From NCBI GenBank assembly GCA_009930305.1, contig RZYM01000002.1, positions 186,001 through 250,000 on the forward strand: a stretch of 64,000 nucleotides of DNA, read 5' to 3'. The stretch is from Bacteroidia bacterium. GTDB lineage: Bacteria; Bacteroidota; Bacteroidia; Bacteroidales; Paludibacteraceae. The translations under genes were made by a program, and so were the position numbers. Below, piece by piece: positions 52,426-61,988 of this stretch; within the stretch, counting starts at the first letter, position 1; every line of letters begins with the position of its first letter. Under the pieces are notes generated by a model, which ran no database searches, was not told where the DNA came from, and worked only from the letters and a program-made list of their open reading frames with translations.

Positions 52426-55400
52426 TTAGTTTGCTTTTAAAATTTTACCTTTCTTATAACGTGTTGTGGATCCAACTTCGATAATAAATCGTCCTGTAGG
52501 GCTTAACTGTATAATTCCATCTTGATAAATAAAACAAGAACCAGAATGAGCTTTTAAGTTTACATTTCTACAAATACCACCATCTAAATTAAATGTACCT
52601 CCAGATTGAATTAAAATAGAAGATCCTTCTGACATGGTTAAAACGCATGTCGAATCAATGGTTAATGTGTCCGATTGAATAATAATATCACCACAAAAAT
52701 GCAAGGAATCGCTCCACGTTGTATTTTCTCTAATAAGAATAGGAATACAATTATCGTATTCTCCTGTATTTCTACTATCATGACGTTCGCTTCCCCATGC
52801 AATCAAATTCGATTCCCCTTTGGTTCCCCAAGCATATATTTTCGTTCCGACTGCTGCGATTACTTCATTTTTACCATCATTATCAATATCTGCAACACAA
52901 GGATCTTGTGTAGAGAAATTGGTTTCCGTTACTAATGGAAATCCAATAACGGATGTCCCATCCATATTATATGCATATATATGATTGTTTCCCACAGATG
53001 CGTATACAATTTCCAAGTCATCATCCGTATCTACATCTGCAAGCAAGGGCGTGTGTTTATCATTTTGCGCAGGAACATCGAACAAAGACAATTCTTCTCC
53101 TTTATAATTCCATATTTTTATTATGTTATTTCCTAAAGCGACTACTTCCAATCTTCCATCTCGATTTATATCGCCTACAGAGACTTCCATGCTCAGATTA
53201 CTAGTACAAGGAATTATCTGAGTTCCGTTCCATCCCGACAAGCTTGTTCCGTTACGATCTAATACTATCACTTTTCCTTGGATCTGATAGGTTTGTTTGA
53301 TTGCCATAATCAAGATATCTTTATTTCCATCGTTATTTAAATCGCAAACTACAACCGAGCCACGAGGAACATAATCGGTTGCCGTGTATAATATCGCCTG
53401 TATTCCATATGCTGTTCCATCGTATTTCCAAGCGTACAAACCTGCAGGTGTCGGTACTAAAATTTCCTTATAACCATTCCCATCAATATCAGCTATAGCA
53501 GAAGCACCATAAATTCCGGATGTAATATTTTTTTCCCACAGAAGAATCCCATTAGAATCAACAACTCGTATATAACCATTGTCGCATATATACACTATTT
53601 CCTGTGTACCATCCGAGCTATTGTCTATATTAGCAATCATCGGAGAACGATAAGTGAGCGTAGTTGCAGCAACCGAATCGTTCCATTGCTTGGTAACCGT
53701 TTTTTCATAGCTGTTTAGCTCATACGAAGCCAAATAATTTCTTTCGGCTTCTTGGGACTCAGCTCTTGTACCAAAAACCAGATTGAAGACGCTATCGGCA
53801 CGTAAATTTCCAATGGCTGGATATGTGTCTAAATTAGCATAAACTGTTAATATTCCGTTGTTTACATTGGTATCATGATCCACATCGAATAATTCGCTAC
53901 CATAGCAATCAAACCCGGCAATAACTGCTTCTATTTCACTTTTTTTTGCCGATGCTAATAATTCATATTTGCCATCATCATCAATATCTTCTACATTAAT
54001 AGACGTGCCAAATTCTGGCGAAAAGTTCAATGTTACAGGAAATCCATTTTTATAAGGGTTTGTCAACCATGTATAAACGGGTTCTGACAACGGACTTTCG
54101 TTTCCTGTATTAGACACTGATGCAATTTTATAGTAATACCCTGTAGAATTGTCATAGTAATCCTCAAAATAAGAAGGTTCTACCAAAAACGTATTGACAC
54201 GTTCATAGCTATTTGTATCATTCCCATCCGCATCTGCCGGACTCCTATAGATATTGTATCCGAAAATAGAACTATTTGCATTCCATGTTAGCGTAACTCC
54301 GGAATCGGTCGACGTAAATGAAATTGCGTTCGTGTTAATCGGATTAGGCCTGTCCAATAAATTAAAAGTATAAGTTTCCGTTTTTTCATACTGATTCGAT
54401 ACAGTAACGGATAAAACGATCGGGTATCCAACTGTATAATTCGATGCTACGGTAAATTGATAAGCAAACGAACTGGTTTTTGTTTCGTATTTACCGATAT
54501 TCGGATAAGTAACAGGAGTGGATATATATGAAGACACTACGGATGAGACATACGACAAAGCTCCGGTCACACCTATAGCCTGTGCCTTGCCTGAGTTAAA
54601 CAAATCAATAGTAAACAAAACGGTTTCTCCCGGCTCAATGAGTTCATCTCCGTCAGTAGTAGACAATATCGTTTTATTTGCCTGACATAAGACAGGTTCA
54701 TATACAGCAATTTTAAAAGTATCGGTATATTGCTTGGTACTATCGGTTATTTGTAACGAAAAAACAATCGGGTTTAAAGAGTTCTTCAATACTTCCGGAG
54801 TTAGTTCATCCACTATAAACGTATATTTTGAGAGTGATGTAACCGTGTCACCTGCTTGTATATTCCCAAACGAAGATTGCGTATATTGCAATGAAATATA
54901 TGGGGACGAGCAGGATAAGCATGCCGTTACATTGTTTGCAGTTGTTTGTCCGTTGTTTGCCAATTTCAAGGTCAATTCAACAGTTTCACCGGCATCAATC
55001 TGTCCATCGCCATTTCCACGGCTATTACCATTGTCGTCTTCATCAATCAGAATATCAGCAAGATATAAATGTCGTTCGTTTGAAATACTAACAGGAATTG
55101 ATGTCTCAAAGGGTAAGAAATTATGTGCTGTAACTGTTACTTGCAGTGTTCCAGATGTATGAGGCGTTATTGGAAAAGTGTATGTCCCATTGCCCGATAC
55201 TGTTTGTACTGCATAATTCTCATCTTCCTTTTGTAAACAAATAGTCCCTTTTTTACCATTGGGCAAATTGGATAAAGTAACCGAAATAGTATCACTGCCC
55301 GTGATAATGGTATCAGAACCAATTGATACATTCAATATTTGCGGTGTATCTGTCCATACCTGCATTTCAGGATCTCCTAATAGAGTAAATCTTTTCTTGT

Positions 55401-57285
55401 CCCTCGAATCTGTTTCTGCGTCCAAAGTACAGCCGATGTCGTATCGACCTGATAAATACAAATATTCTAAAAAAATTTCAAATACTGGTCGATCAGAGAC
55501 CCATCCGACATCAGAATTCCCAATAAATGCAACGCCTCCTCCATTAGGATTGTTGATATAATGTTCTCCGATGCAATCTTGTGTAAACGTACATGGTTTG
55601 CATCCTCCCGAAAACATAATTTGCAAATAATCGCCATTGTCTAATGCATCTATATCAGCCCTCGTTATTGATTCGGAATGTCCGTAATACGATGTACCCA
55701 AAGTTAATTCCGATGAATGATCCATGTGGTACACCAAATGAAAATATTGTGCAGATTGGCTTTCGGCATCATTATTCAAGGCCGACAAAAAATTCAAACG
55801 ACCTAAATTTTCGTTACCTCCCTCACAAGGAGAAGTAGATACCCTCATTTGTTTGCTTGGATCTGTAGGACAGGAGCATATGGTATCTCTTTCTACTCCA
55901 TATATATAACGGGAAGATGAACAATCTGCATTGTCAAACATATACCAAGCGTCATGATTTAAAATACTTTGGCAATAGCCTTTTAATAATTGATTTTCAT
56001 TATTGGTCAAGTTATACAAACACTTATATGAGCGTTGTAAGAAAGCATTTGCTATCAACACATTACGAATATACGATAACTCTTGTACACCTGTTGCGTG
56101 TTCGTAGCGTATTACTTTGGATACAAATATTTTAGCTTCTGTAGTATCCTCTACCGAAGCTCTTCCTAAATAAAAATCACGTCCAGTATCTACATTATCC
56201 GCACTCTCGCCAAAAACACTATTTTTATTAGCATTCCAAGTCCGTTCAGTTGTAGCATAATACAAATCAGAGGGGCGAAATAGATTATGATACCCCATAT
56301 ACATACGTGCTGGAATAATATTAACATCGCCTCCCAGCAGCACAAACAAGCCGGCTCCCCATGCAGCATACGCTTCTTTAAGGTAATTTCGTATTTTTTC
56401 TTGTAAATCGCAACCCGCATAATTTTCGGCTATGTATTCGGTAGTCTGAATCAAAGCAGGTATTCCTTTTTGTGTTTTCCAATCAGCCAACTCCTGAAAA
56501 ATCGGTTTTAAGGCTTCATTTGTTATGATAATGTAATCCGGCACCAATGTTTGTGTATTGGATGTAGCCGTAGAACGTGTTTTTGTTGTATTTTCAGCGG
56601 CAAAATTATTATATTCAGGCTGTACGGCTACTTGTTTGTTTGAAAAATCAAGTACGTTATTCGGGTTTTTTACAATCGCTTGAATATGCTGTTGCGTAAG
56701 CAATGATCGATGGTATGATTGTTTGGAAAGAGATATGGTTGACGTTCGTGCAGCTGTTGTTTGATATTGTATAGAATATGTAAAATTGCGGATATACAAT
56801 TTTTTAGTATTCGAGATATAAGCAACCGGATAAATTTTGACAGTAACAACATGATATCCGAATGTATATTCGTCGGACACTATATCAAACTTCTTGTCAG
56901 GATATAAATTATCAGAGTGGTACGTCAACGAGTCCGGTTCAACGAAATCAGCAGGTGTACTGCCGTCTGTTGGAATAGGAGGTTGAACAGGATAAAGAAA
57001 ATACGTACCATTTACCTCTTGTACAGTTTCGTCCTGGATTGAAATACCGGTTACCGTTGCTGCATACGGCACAACAAACGAATAAACTTGAACCGGAATT
57101 TGAGGTTTCCCTACCGATTCGGTATATGCACAGCCTTCAAACGAAACCATATCGTACACGGAATGAGTTTCAAACTGTAATTGGTTCGTATTAAGAGTGA
57201 TTTGTTCATTCGTTTGAGCCAACACACAAACAAATGGAATGAAACAAACCATCAAAATGTTTGACCAGCGCTTATTTATTTTCAT
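52426..57285 (-). CDS. Gingipain-family C25 cysteine peptidase with FG-GAP repeats
   Basis: 1619 residues, exported (signal peptide about 1-23). Residues 30-215 resemble the C25 propeptide, and 248-640 the catalytic domain (PDYIIITNEALKPIFQELADWKTQKG, LLGGDVNIIPAR). Candidate catalytic residues are His523 (YHMDHSS) and Cys562 (FSGGCKP). Ig-like/CARDB-like modules follow, one fibronectin-like module, then six FG-GAP/VCBS-type repeats with DxDxDG calcium loops (ADIDGNGYKEI, CDLNNDGNKDI, ADIDNDGKNEV and others). The last 90 residues are a beta-rich module without the usual type A T9SS tail. The gene overlaps its upstream neighbour by ATGA. Confidence 0.88.
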   Translation of the reverse strand: MKINKRWSNILMVCFIPFVCVLAQTNEQITLNTNQLQFETHSVYDMVSFEGCAYTESVGKPQIPVQVYSFVVPYAATVTGISIQDETVQEVNGTYFLYPVQPPIPTDGSTPADFVEPDSLTYHSDNLYPDKKFDIVSDEYTFGYHVVTVKIYPVAYISNTKKLYIRNFTYSIQYQTTAARTSTISLSKQSYHRSLLTQQHIQAIVKNPNNVLDFSNKQVAVQPEYNNFAAENTTKTRSTATSNTQTLVPDYIIITNEALKPIFQELADWKTQKGIPALIQTTEYIAENYAGCDLQEKIRNYLKEAYAAWGAGLFVLLGGDVNIIPARMYMGYHNLFRPSDLYYATTERTWNANKNSVFGESADNVDTGRDFYLGRASVEDTTEAKIFVSKVIRYEHATGVQELSYIRNVLIANAFLQRSYKCLYNLTNNENQLLKGYCQSILNHDAWYMFDNADCSSSRYIYGVERDTICSCPTDPSKQMRVSTSPCEGGNENLGRLNFLSALNNDAESQSAQYFHLVYHMDHSSELTLGTSYYGHSESITRADIDALDNGDYLQIMFSGGCKPCTFTQDCIGEHYINNPNGGGVAFIGNSDVGWVSDRPVFEIFLEYLYLSGRYDIGCTLDAETDSRDKKRFTLLGDPEMQVWTDTPQILNVSIGSDTIITGSDTISVTLSNLPNGKKGTICLQKEDENYAVQTVSGNGTYTFPITPHTSGTLQVTVTAHNFLPFETSIPVSISNERHLYLADILIDEDDNGNSRGNGDGQIDAGETVELTLKLANNGQTTANNVTACLSCSSPYISLQYTQSSFGNIQAGDTVTSLSKYTFIVDELTPEVLKNSLNPIVFSLQITDSTKQYTDTFKIAVYEPVLCQANKTILSTTDGDELIEPGETVLFTIDLFNSGKAQAIGVTGALSYVSSVVSSYISTPVTYPNIGKYETKTSSFAYQFTVASNYTVGYPIVLSVTVSNQYEKTETYTFNLLDRPNPINTNAISFTSTDSGVTLTWNANSSIFGYNIYRSPADADGNDTNSYERVNTFLVEPSYFEDYYDNSTGYYYKIASVSNTGNESPLSEPVYTWLTNPYKNGFPVTLNFSPEFGTSINVEDIDDDGKYELLASAKKSEIEAVIAGFDCYGSELFDVDHDTNVNNGILTVYANLDTYPAIGNLRADSVFNLVFGTRAESQEAERNYLASYELNSYEKTVTKQWNDSVAATTLTYRSPMIANIDNSSDGTQEIVYICDNGYIRVVDSNGILLWEKNITSGIYGASAIADIDGNGYKEILVPTPAGLYAWKYDGTAYGIQAILYTATDYVPRGSVVVCDLNNDGNKDILIMAIKQTYQIQGKVIVLDRNGTSLSGWNGTQIIPCTSNLSMEVSVGDINRDGRLEVVALGNNIIKIWNYKGEELSLFDVPAQNDKHTPLLADVDTDDDLEIVYASVGNNHIYAYNMDGTSVIGFPLVTETNFSTQDPCVADIDNDGKNEVIAAVGTKIYAWGTKGESNLIAWGSERHDSRNTGEYDNCIPILIRENTTWSDSLHFCGDIIIQSDTLTIDSTCVLTMSEGSSILIQSGGTFNLDGGICRNVNLKAHSGSCFIYQDGIIQLSPTGRFIIEVGSTTRYKKGKILKAN

Positions 57286-58181
57286 CTCGTTACGTAAATT
57301 TTATGTGTATTATGCTTTCCATCGATCTTTACGGTAATCATGTATACACCGGAAGCAAATGCAGCTGTAGAGATAAATGATTCGGTATAATCGGTTTGAT
57401 ACACCGTTTTACCATTGGTATCAACTATTTGCAATGCCGAACGATTGAATTGGCAATCAATGGAAACAAAAATTCCTTGCCTTTCTTTATCGTAAGTAAC
57501 AGATACACAATTGGACATATATGCCGATTGAACAGCTTCTATTGGACATGCTTCTTCAAAACATTTGCCGCATGATCGGTTCATATATTTCACTTCTCCG
57601 TCAACCTTTAGACATAGTAATTGAAACGAAGAATACCCACCTTGATATCCTGTTAAATCATTTACACATATTGGAAAGAATAATCCACGATCACTCCCAA
57701 TACCTTTATACCATGCGCTTACTCCTTCGGCTGACCACATTGAGGTCTCATTCTCGCGAGAACTATTATATTGCGCATCAGATTGAAAGCACCCCCCTCT
57801 TGATTTGTACCCATTATGATAAACCTCAGTTACTGTTTCTGAAAAATCATACAAAAGAATTTCTTTATTTAAAACACGACAAATATAATTGCTACTTGCT
57901 CTAAAATAAACCTTTAATTCTTCTTGTCTAATTCCTCCCATGTACGCGTATGACGGGAAATGTGATGGGATAATCGTATCTTCCTCCAAATAATACAACT
58001 TACTATACAAAGTATCGTTAATAAGGGTATCTCCTTTCATGGCATAGTAAATCTCTTTGTCAATATCTTCGCGTTGTACCCAAATTGCATTATCCGTAGG
58101 AAAAATATCCGGATCGCCAGCTGCAAAAGCAATACAAGCAAAGCAAGCAGCCATATATGATAATAAAATTCGTCTGTTCAT
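57282..58181 (-). CDS. Exported protein with T9SS type A sorting domain
   Basis: 299 residues with a signal peptide (about 1-20). The N-terminal 215 residues match no family I recognise; they hold paired cysteines (CGKCFEEAC). The last 75 residues are a T9SS C-terminal domain: IVDTNGKTVYQTDYTES, then FASGVYMITVKIDGK and a basic end. It should be exported through the Por system and anchored to or released from the surface. It sits between the S74 and C25 genes with 12- and 4-base junctions. Confidence 0.78.
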   Translation of the reverse strand: MNRRILLSYMAACFACIAFAAGDPDIFPTDNAIWVQREDIDKEIYYAMKGDTLINDTLYSKLYYLEEDTIIPSHFPSYAYMGGIRQEELKVYFRASSNYICRVLNKEILLYDFSETVTEVYHNGYKSRGGCFQSDAQYNSSRENETSMWSAEGVSAWYKGIGSDRGLFFPICVNDLTGYQGGYSSFQLLCLKVDGEVKYMNRSCGKCFEEACPIEAVQSAYMSNCVSVTYDKERQGIFVSIDCQFNRSALQIVDTNGKTVYQTDYTESFISTAAFASGVYMITVKIDGKHNTHKIYVTR

Positions 58182-58193
58182 GATTGAATAATT

Positions 58194-59567
58194 TTATTTT
58201 GTGAGTATCATTTTTTTTGTATCAACTTCTTGTCCATCTACCAAAAGAGAATACAAATACATTCCGGGAGATAATTCCGATCCGTTAATTATTTTTTCGC
58301 CAAAACCGGTTTGCGTTATCGTTTCAGAAAGTAACAAATCTCCCTGTAGTGTAAAAATACAGAGTATTGCTATTTTTGTTGATTCGGGTATGTAATATTT
58401 TATTTGAGTATCATAAGTAAACGGATTCGGCGTATTTTGATACAAGAAAGCATTAGAAGCAACACTTCCCGCCAAAATAGTTGAGGTACTTGTGGTTTTT
58501 TTTAAAGTAGTGCTTTCTGAATTCTGTAATGCTATCATAGCATTTTCCATCTCTTTGAGTTTTATACTTTGCGCAGAAATGATTGCAGATTGTTCTTTCA
58601 GACCCTCTATTAGCAACGGAATCATAGCCGTGTATTGAACTCCGAAAACATCATTAATCGAATCATATTTCACCAATTCGGGAAATATTTTTATTAATTC
58701 CTGTGCGACAAAACCATAATGAACGATATTCCCTGCTTTTTTATCTTCGGCAGATCTTGCCAAACTCGTTTTTGCATCTACTTCTGCCGAGAAAGAAGGG
58801 CGATCATCTTCACTATCGTAAATAGCATTTACGTCAATTCCATTTGTATTAGCGTTCTTTGCGGAAGTTGATGGAGTGTTCAAATGGTAAGTAACGCCCC
58901 TTACTTGATTCAATCTATCCAATACACCCTTATTAATGTTTGCAATGTCGTTCTTTGCACGTTCATCGGACGTAATGGTTGCATGATCGTTATAGTACGC
59001 ACTATTTGCGTATAATGCATGCCAATAATTATCAGCTGTGCCTATATAGCCATAGCCTGAAGATGTCGGCCTAAAGGTCGGTTCACCGGATCCTGAGTTA
59101 TCTAACCAAGCTCCCCTTGTATCATTTCCTGTATTCCCCGTAGCAAAATAAAATAAAACATCATTTACACTACTTGTATTATTGTATATGGCAAAACGGG
59201 ATGCATAATATCCATTATTCAGCGTAGCAATATGGAAATCAACCCCTTTATCGGCAGATTCATGACTTTTAAACTGTGAACAAATGGCAACGAAATCTTC
59301 ATAACTATCGTTAGCATTTTTTGTGCCTATTAAAAAACGCACCCAATTGTTTTTTGTTGTGTCACTGTTTAGAATACTAAGTCCTGTATTAATACCACTT
59401 AAATTAGTCCCTGCAGAATTGAGTACAAATCGGGGAGCTTTTAAAAATCCTCCATTTTGAGCGTCCATCACAATCATTCCGTTAGATTCTACAGAAAGTT
59501 GTGCGTTTATATGAGTAAGAAACGCAGCAAGAAAGGCTGTAATTAGCAAAAGTGTTCGTTTTTTCAT
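58194..59567 (-). CDS. Tail-fibre-like protein with S74 chaperone domain and T9SS tail
   Basis: 457 residues with a signal peptide (about 1-22). Residues 25-195 are a beta-rich passenger. TSDERAKNDIANI (about 203) is the start of an S74 intramolecular chaperone domain, with the S-D-x-R-x-K pattern of the self-cleaving Ser/Lys pair. VAQELIKIFPELV and GVQYTAMIPLLIEGLKEQ, then a coiled coil, complete it. A type A T9SS domain ends the protein (LYQNTPNPFTYDTQIKYYIP..SPGMYLYSLLVDGQ). S74 proteins are trimeric and normally C-terminal. Gene order makes it the first of the three-gene exported-protein unit. Confidence 0.82.
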   Translation of the reverse strand: MKKRTLLLITAFLAAFLTHINAQLSVESNGMIVMDAQNGGFLKAPRFVLNSAGTNLSGINTGLSILNSDTTKNNWVRFLIGTKNANDSYEDFVAICSQFKSHESADKGVDFHIATLNNGYYASRFAIYNNTSSVNDVLFYFATGNTGNDTRGAWLDNSGSGEPTFRPTSSGYGYIGTADNYWHALYANSAYYNDHATITSDERAKNDIANINKGVLDRLNQVRGVTYHLNTPSTSAKNANTNGIDVNAIYDSEDDRPSFSAEVDAKTSLARSAEDKKAGNIVHYGFVAQELIKIFPELVKYDSINDVFGVQYTAMIPLLIEGLKEQSAIISAQSIKLKEMENAMIALQNSESTTLKKTTSTSTILAGSVASNAFLYQNTPNPFTYDTQIKYYIPESTKIAILCIFTLQGDLLLSETITQTGFGEKIINGSELSPGMYLYSLLVDGQEVDTKKMILTK

Positions 59568-59592
59568 GATAGTTTTTTAAAAAATTATTAAA

Positions 59593-59600
59593 CAAATTTA
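59593..59600 (-). promoter_or_regulatory. Promoter -7 box of the exported-protein operon
   Basis: TAAATTTG on the minus strand, 25 bases upstream of the S74 gene. Confidence 0.5.
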
Positions 59601-59675
59601 GTTATTTTTTTTGTAAAAATATAAAATATAGGTTAACTTTTATATAATATTAATCATTACATCTAAATAATATCT

Positions 59676-59807
59676 TCATTTTGTAATGGAAATTTTATGT
59701 GTATAATATTTTCCGTCTATCATTATAGTAAGCATATATAAGCCTGAAGCAAATGCGGCTGTTGGTATAAACGATTTTTCACATTCAACTAAATAAATTT
59801 GGTTACT
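59676..59807 (-). pseudogene. Remnant of a T9SS sorting-domain gene
   Basis: A 43-codon open stretch without a start codon encodes SFIPTAAFASGLYMLT, IDGKYYTHKI and then a stop. It is closely similar in protein and DNA to the end of the T9SS-tailed gene at 57282 (SFISTAAFASGVYMIT, IDGKHNTHKI). An in-frame TAA precedes it and no upstream coding part remains. It appears to be the truncated 3' end of a duplicated gene, now lying between the S74 operon promoter and the dapB promoter. Confidence 0.8.
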
Positions 59808-59821
59808 TTACTGCTTTGCTG

Positions 59822-59829
59822 TATTTTTG
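59822..59829 (+). promoter_or_regulatory. Promoter -7 box of the dapB operon
   Basis: TATTTTTG, 27 bases upstream of the dapB ATG. Confidence 0.5.
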
Positions 59830-59856
59830 TAGTTTATACATTAATCTCTGATTTAG

Positions 59857-60573
59857 ATGAAAATAGCATTGATAGGATACGGGAAAATGGGTAAAACCAT
59901 CGAACAAATAGCAATAAGTCGTGGACACGAGATTGTTGCACACATTGACATAGATAACCAACAAGATTTTGATTCTAAGGAATTTAAAAGTGCAGACATC
60001 GCTATTGAATTTACTGCACCATCTGTAGCCGTAGAAAATTACAGAAGGGCATTTAATGCCGGAGTATCTGTCGTATCAGGAACAACAGGATGGACAGCAA
60101 GAATGGAAGAAGTGAAATCTTGGTGCAAGGAAAAAGATTTAGCTTTCTTTTGGACTTCAAATTTTAGTTTGGGCGTAAATATCTTCTTTGCAATGAACAA
60201 GTACCTTGCAAAAATAATGAACGAATTCACTGAATATGAAGTAGATATAACAGAAACACATCATATACACAAATTGGATGCTCCCAGTGGCACTGCTATT
60301 ACATTGGCTGATGGTATTATCGAAAATCTAGATCGCAAATCATCATGGGAACTTGACAAAGCAAGCAAAGACGACAAAATAGGCATCAAAGCAATACGCG
60401 AAGGAGAAGTTCCGGGAATTCATACAATTAGATATGAGTCTGATGTAGATTCTATAACCATTACTCATGACGCAAAAAGTCGCGCAGGCTTGGCATTGGG
60501 TGCAGTTGTTGCTGCGGAATTTACATACCGTAAAAAAGGTTGCCTGGGTATGTCAGATATGCTTAATTTTTAA
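59857..60573 (+). CDS. dapB: 4-hydroxy-tetrahydrodipicolinate reductase
   Basis: 238 residues. GYGKMGKTIE is the NAD(P)H-binding loop, GTTGW and NFSLGVNIF conserved active-site segments, and ETHHIHKLDAPSGTA contains the catalytic His and Lys. It performs the second step of the lysine/diaminopimelate branch in the cytoplasm. It is the first of a tight run with lepB, the WbqC gene and a protease gene. Confidence 0.94.
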   Translation: MKIALIGYGKMGKTIEQIAISRGHEIVAHIDIDNQQDFDSKEFKSADIAIEFTAPSVAVENYRRAFNAGVSVVSGTTGWTARMEEVKSWCKEKDLAFFWTSNFSLGVNIFFAMNKYLAKIMNEFTEYEVDITETHHIHKLDAPSGTAITLADGIIENLDRKSSWELDKASKDDKIGIKAIREGEVPGIHTIRYESDVDSITITHDAKSRAGLALGAVVAAEFTYRKKGCLGMSDMLNF

Positions 60574-60584
60574 ATACTAAAACG

Positions 60585-61988
60585 ATGCAAAAATTTTCAA
60601 ATATTCAAACCAAGCAATGGATTAAAGCTGCCATTTCTTGCATCACCTATATATTATTCATTATTTGGGTTGGCAATTATTGGTGGTTGCTGCTTTTACC
60701 TTTTATTGCAGATATATTTATCACAAAAATAATTCCTTGGAGTTTTTGGAAGAAAATAAAGAACAAAACACTTTATAGTATTTGCAGCTGGTTGGATGCC
60801 ATAATTTTTGCATTGATAGCTGTATATTTTATAAACACATACTTATTTCAGAACTATAGAATTCCATCCTCATCACTAGAAAAATCTTTGATGGTTGGAG
60901 ATTTTTTGTTAGTTAGTAAGGCTAGTTACGGACCACGTGTACCTATGACTCCTCTTTCATTTCCTTTAGTTCAACACACATTCCCCGGGACTAATTTAAA
61001 ATCATATATTGAAAAACCCCATTGGGAATATAAAAGACTTGCCGGACTTGATACAATAAAAGCATTAGATATCGTTGTTTTCAACTTCCCTACAGGAGAT
61101 ACCGTTGCAACTTTACAATCTAATCCGGATTATTACACTCTATGCGAAATGTTTGGTAGAGACAACGTACTAAAACATACCGAAACCTTTGGGAAAATAG
61201 TTTATCGCCCTGTAGATAGGCGCGAGAATTATGTAAAACGTTGCGTAGGATTACCGGGCGATAGCCTTCAAATCATTGACAACCATATATTTATAAATGG
61301 CAAAGCACAATATGAACCCAAAGGTCTACAATTTAATTATTTTGTAGCTACTGATGGAAGAAAGATATCTGAAGAGCAATTTGATAAACTTGGCATTAGC
61401 GTGGATGACCGAAATGTTATAAATCAATGGAACAATGGTGATGCCATTTTAGAGTATCTTGGATATACTAGAAATTCGAATGGAGTATTTAATCCTGTTT
61501 ATTATCTTCCTCTTACAAAAGCTGCATTAAGTGCAACGAAAAAATTACCTAATGTAATTGACGTCAAAATTGAGCCTAATTTATTTTCGCATCAAGTATT
61601 TCCTAAAACGGAAAAGGATTGGACAAGAGACAATTATGGCCCTATATATATACCTAGAAAAGGAGCAACAATTAGTCTGAATATGGACAATTTACCTATA
61701 TATCAACGTGCTATAGTCAACTATGAAAACAATGAACTTCAGGTTAAAGACAGCGTGATATATATCAATGGTGAAAAATCTAATACTTACACATTCAAGA
61801 TGAACTATTTTTGGATGATGGGAGACAACAGACACAACTCTGAAGATTCTCGCTTTTGGGGATTTGTTCCTGAAGACCACATTGTTGGTAAGCCTATTTT
61901 TATTTGGCTTTCATTAGACAAAGACAAAAGTTTTATAAACTCAATACGTTGGAAACGAATATTTTCGTTAGTTGAAAATATACGATGA
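60585..61988 (+). CDS. lepB: Signal peptidase I
   Basis: 467 residues, the long Bacteroidetes form with a large insert. Two to three N-terminal membrane helices are followed by IPSSSLEKSLMVGDFLLVSK, whose Ser in the PSSSLEKS box is the nucleophile, VKRCVGLPGDSLQI with the catalytic Lys, and MGDNRHNSEDSRFWG near the C-terminus. It removes signal peptides from exported proteins, including the T9SS substrates next door. It overlaps the next gene by four bases (ATGA). Confidence 0.93.
   Translation: MQKFSNIQTKQWIKAAISCITYILFIIWVGNYWWLLLLPFIADIFITKIIPWSFWKKIKNKTLYSICSWLDAIIFALIAVYFINTYLFQNYRIPSSSLEKSLMVGDFLLVSKASYGPRVPMTPLSFPLVQHTFPGTNLKSYIEKPHWEYKRLAGLDTIKALDIVVFNFPTGDTVATLQSNPDYYTLCEMFGRDNVLKHTETFGKIVYRPVDRRENYVKRCVGLPGDSLQIIDNHIFINGKAQYEPKGLQFNYFVATDGRKISEEQFDKLGISVDDRNVINQWNNGDAILEYLGYTRNSNGVFNPVYYLPLTKAALSATKKLPNVIDVKIEPNLFSHQVFPKTEKDWTRDNYGPIYIPRKGATISLNMDNLPIYQRAIVNYENNELQVKDSVIYINGEKSNTYTFKMNYFWMMGDNRHNSEDSRFWGFVPEDHIVGKPIFIWLSLDKDKSFINSIRWKRIFSLVENIR

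Noticed and set aside
52426-59567. The three exported-protein genes as a prophage tail module
   Set aside because: The S74 domain is phage-like, but all three proteins have signal peptides and two have T9SS tails; no phage structural or integrase genes are near.
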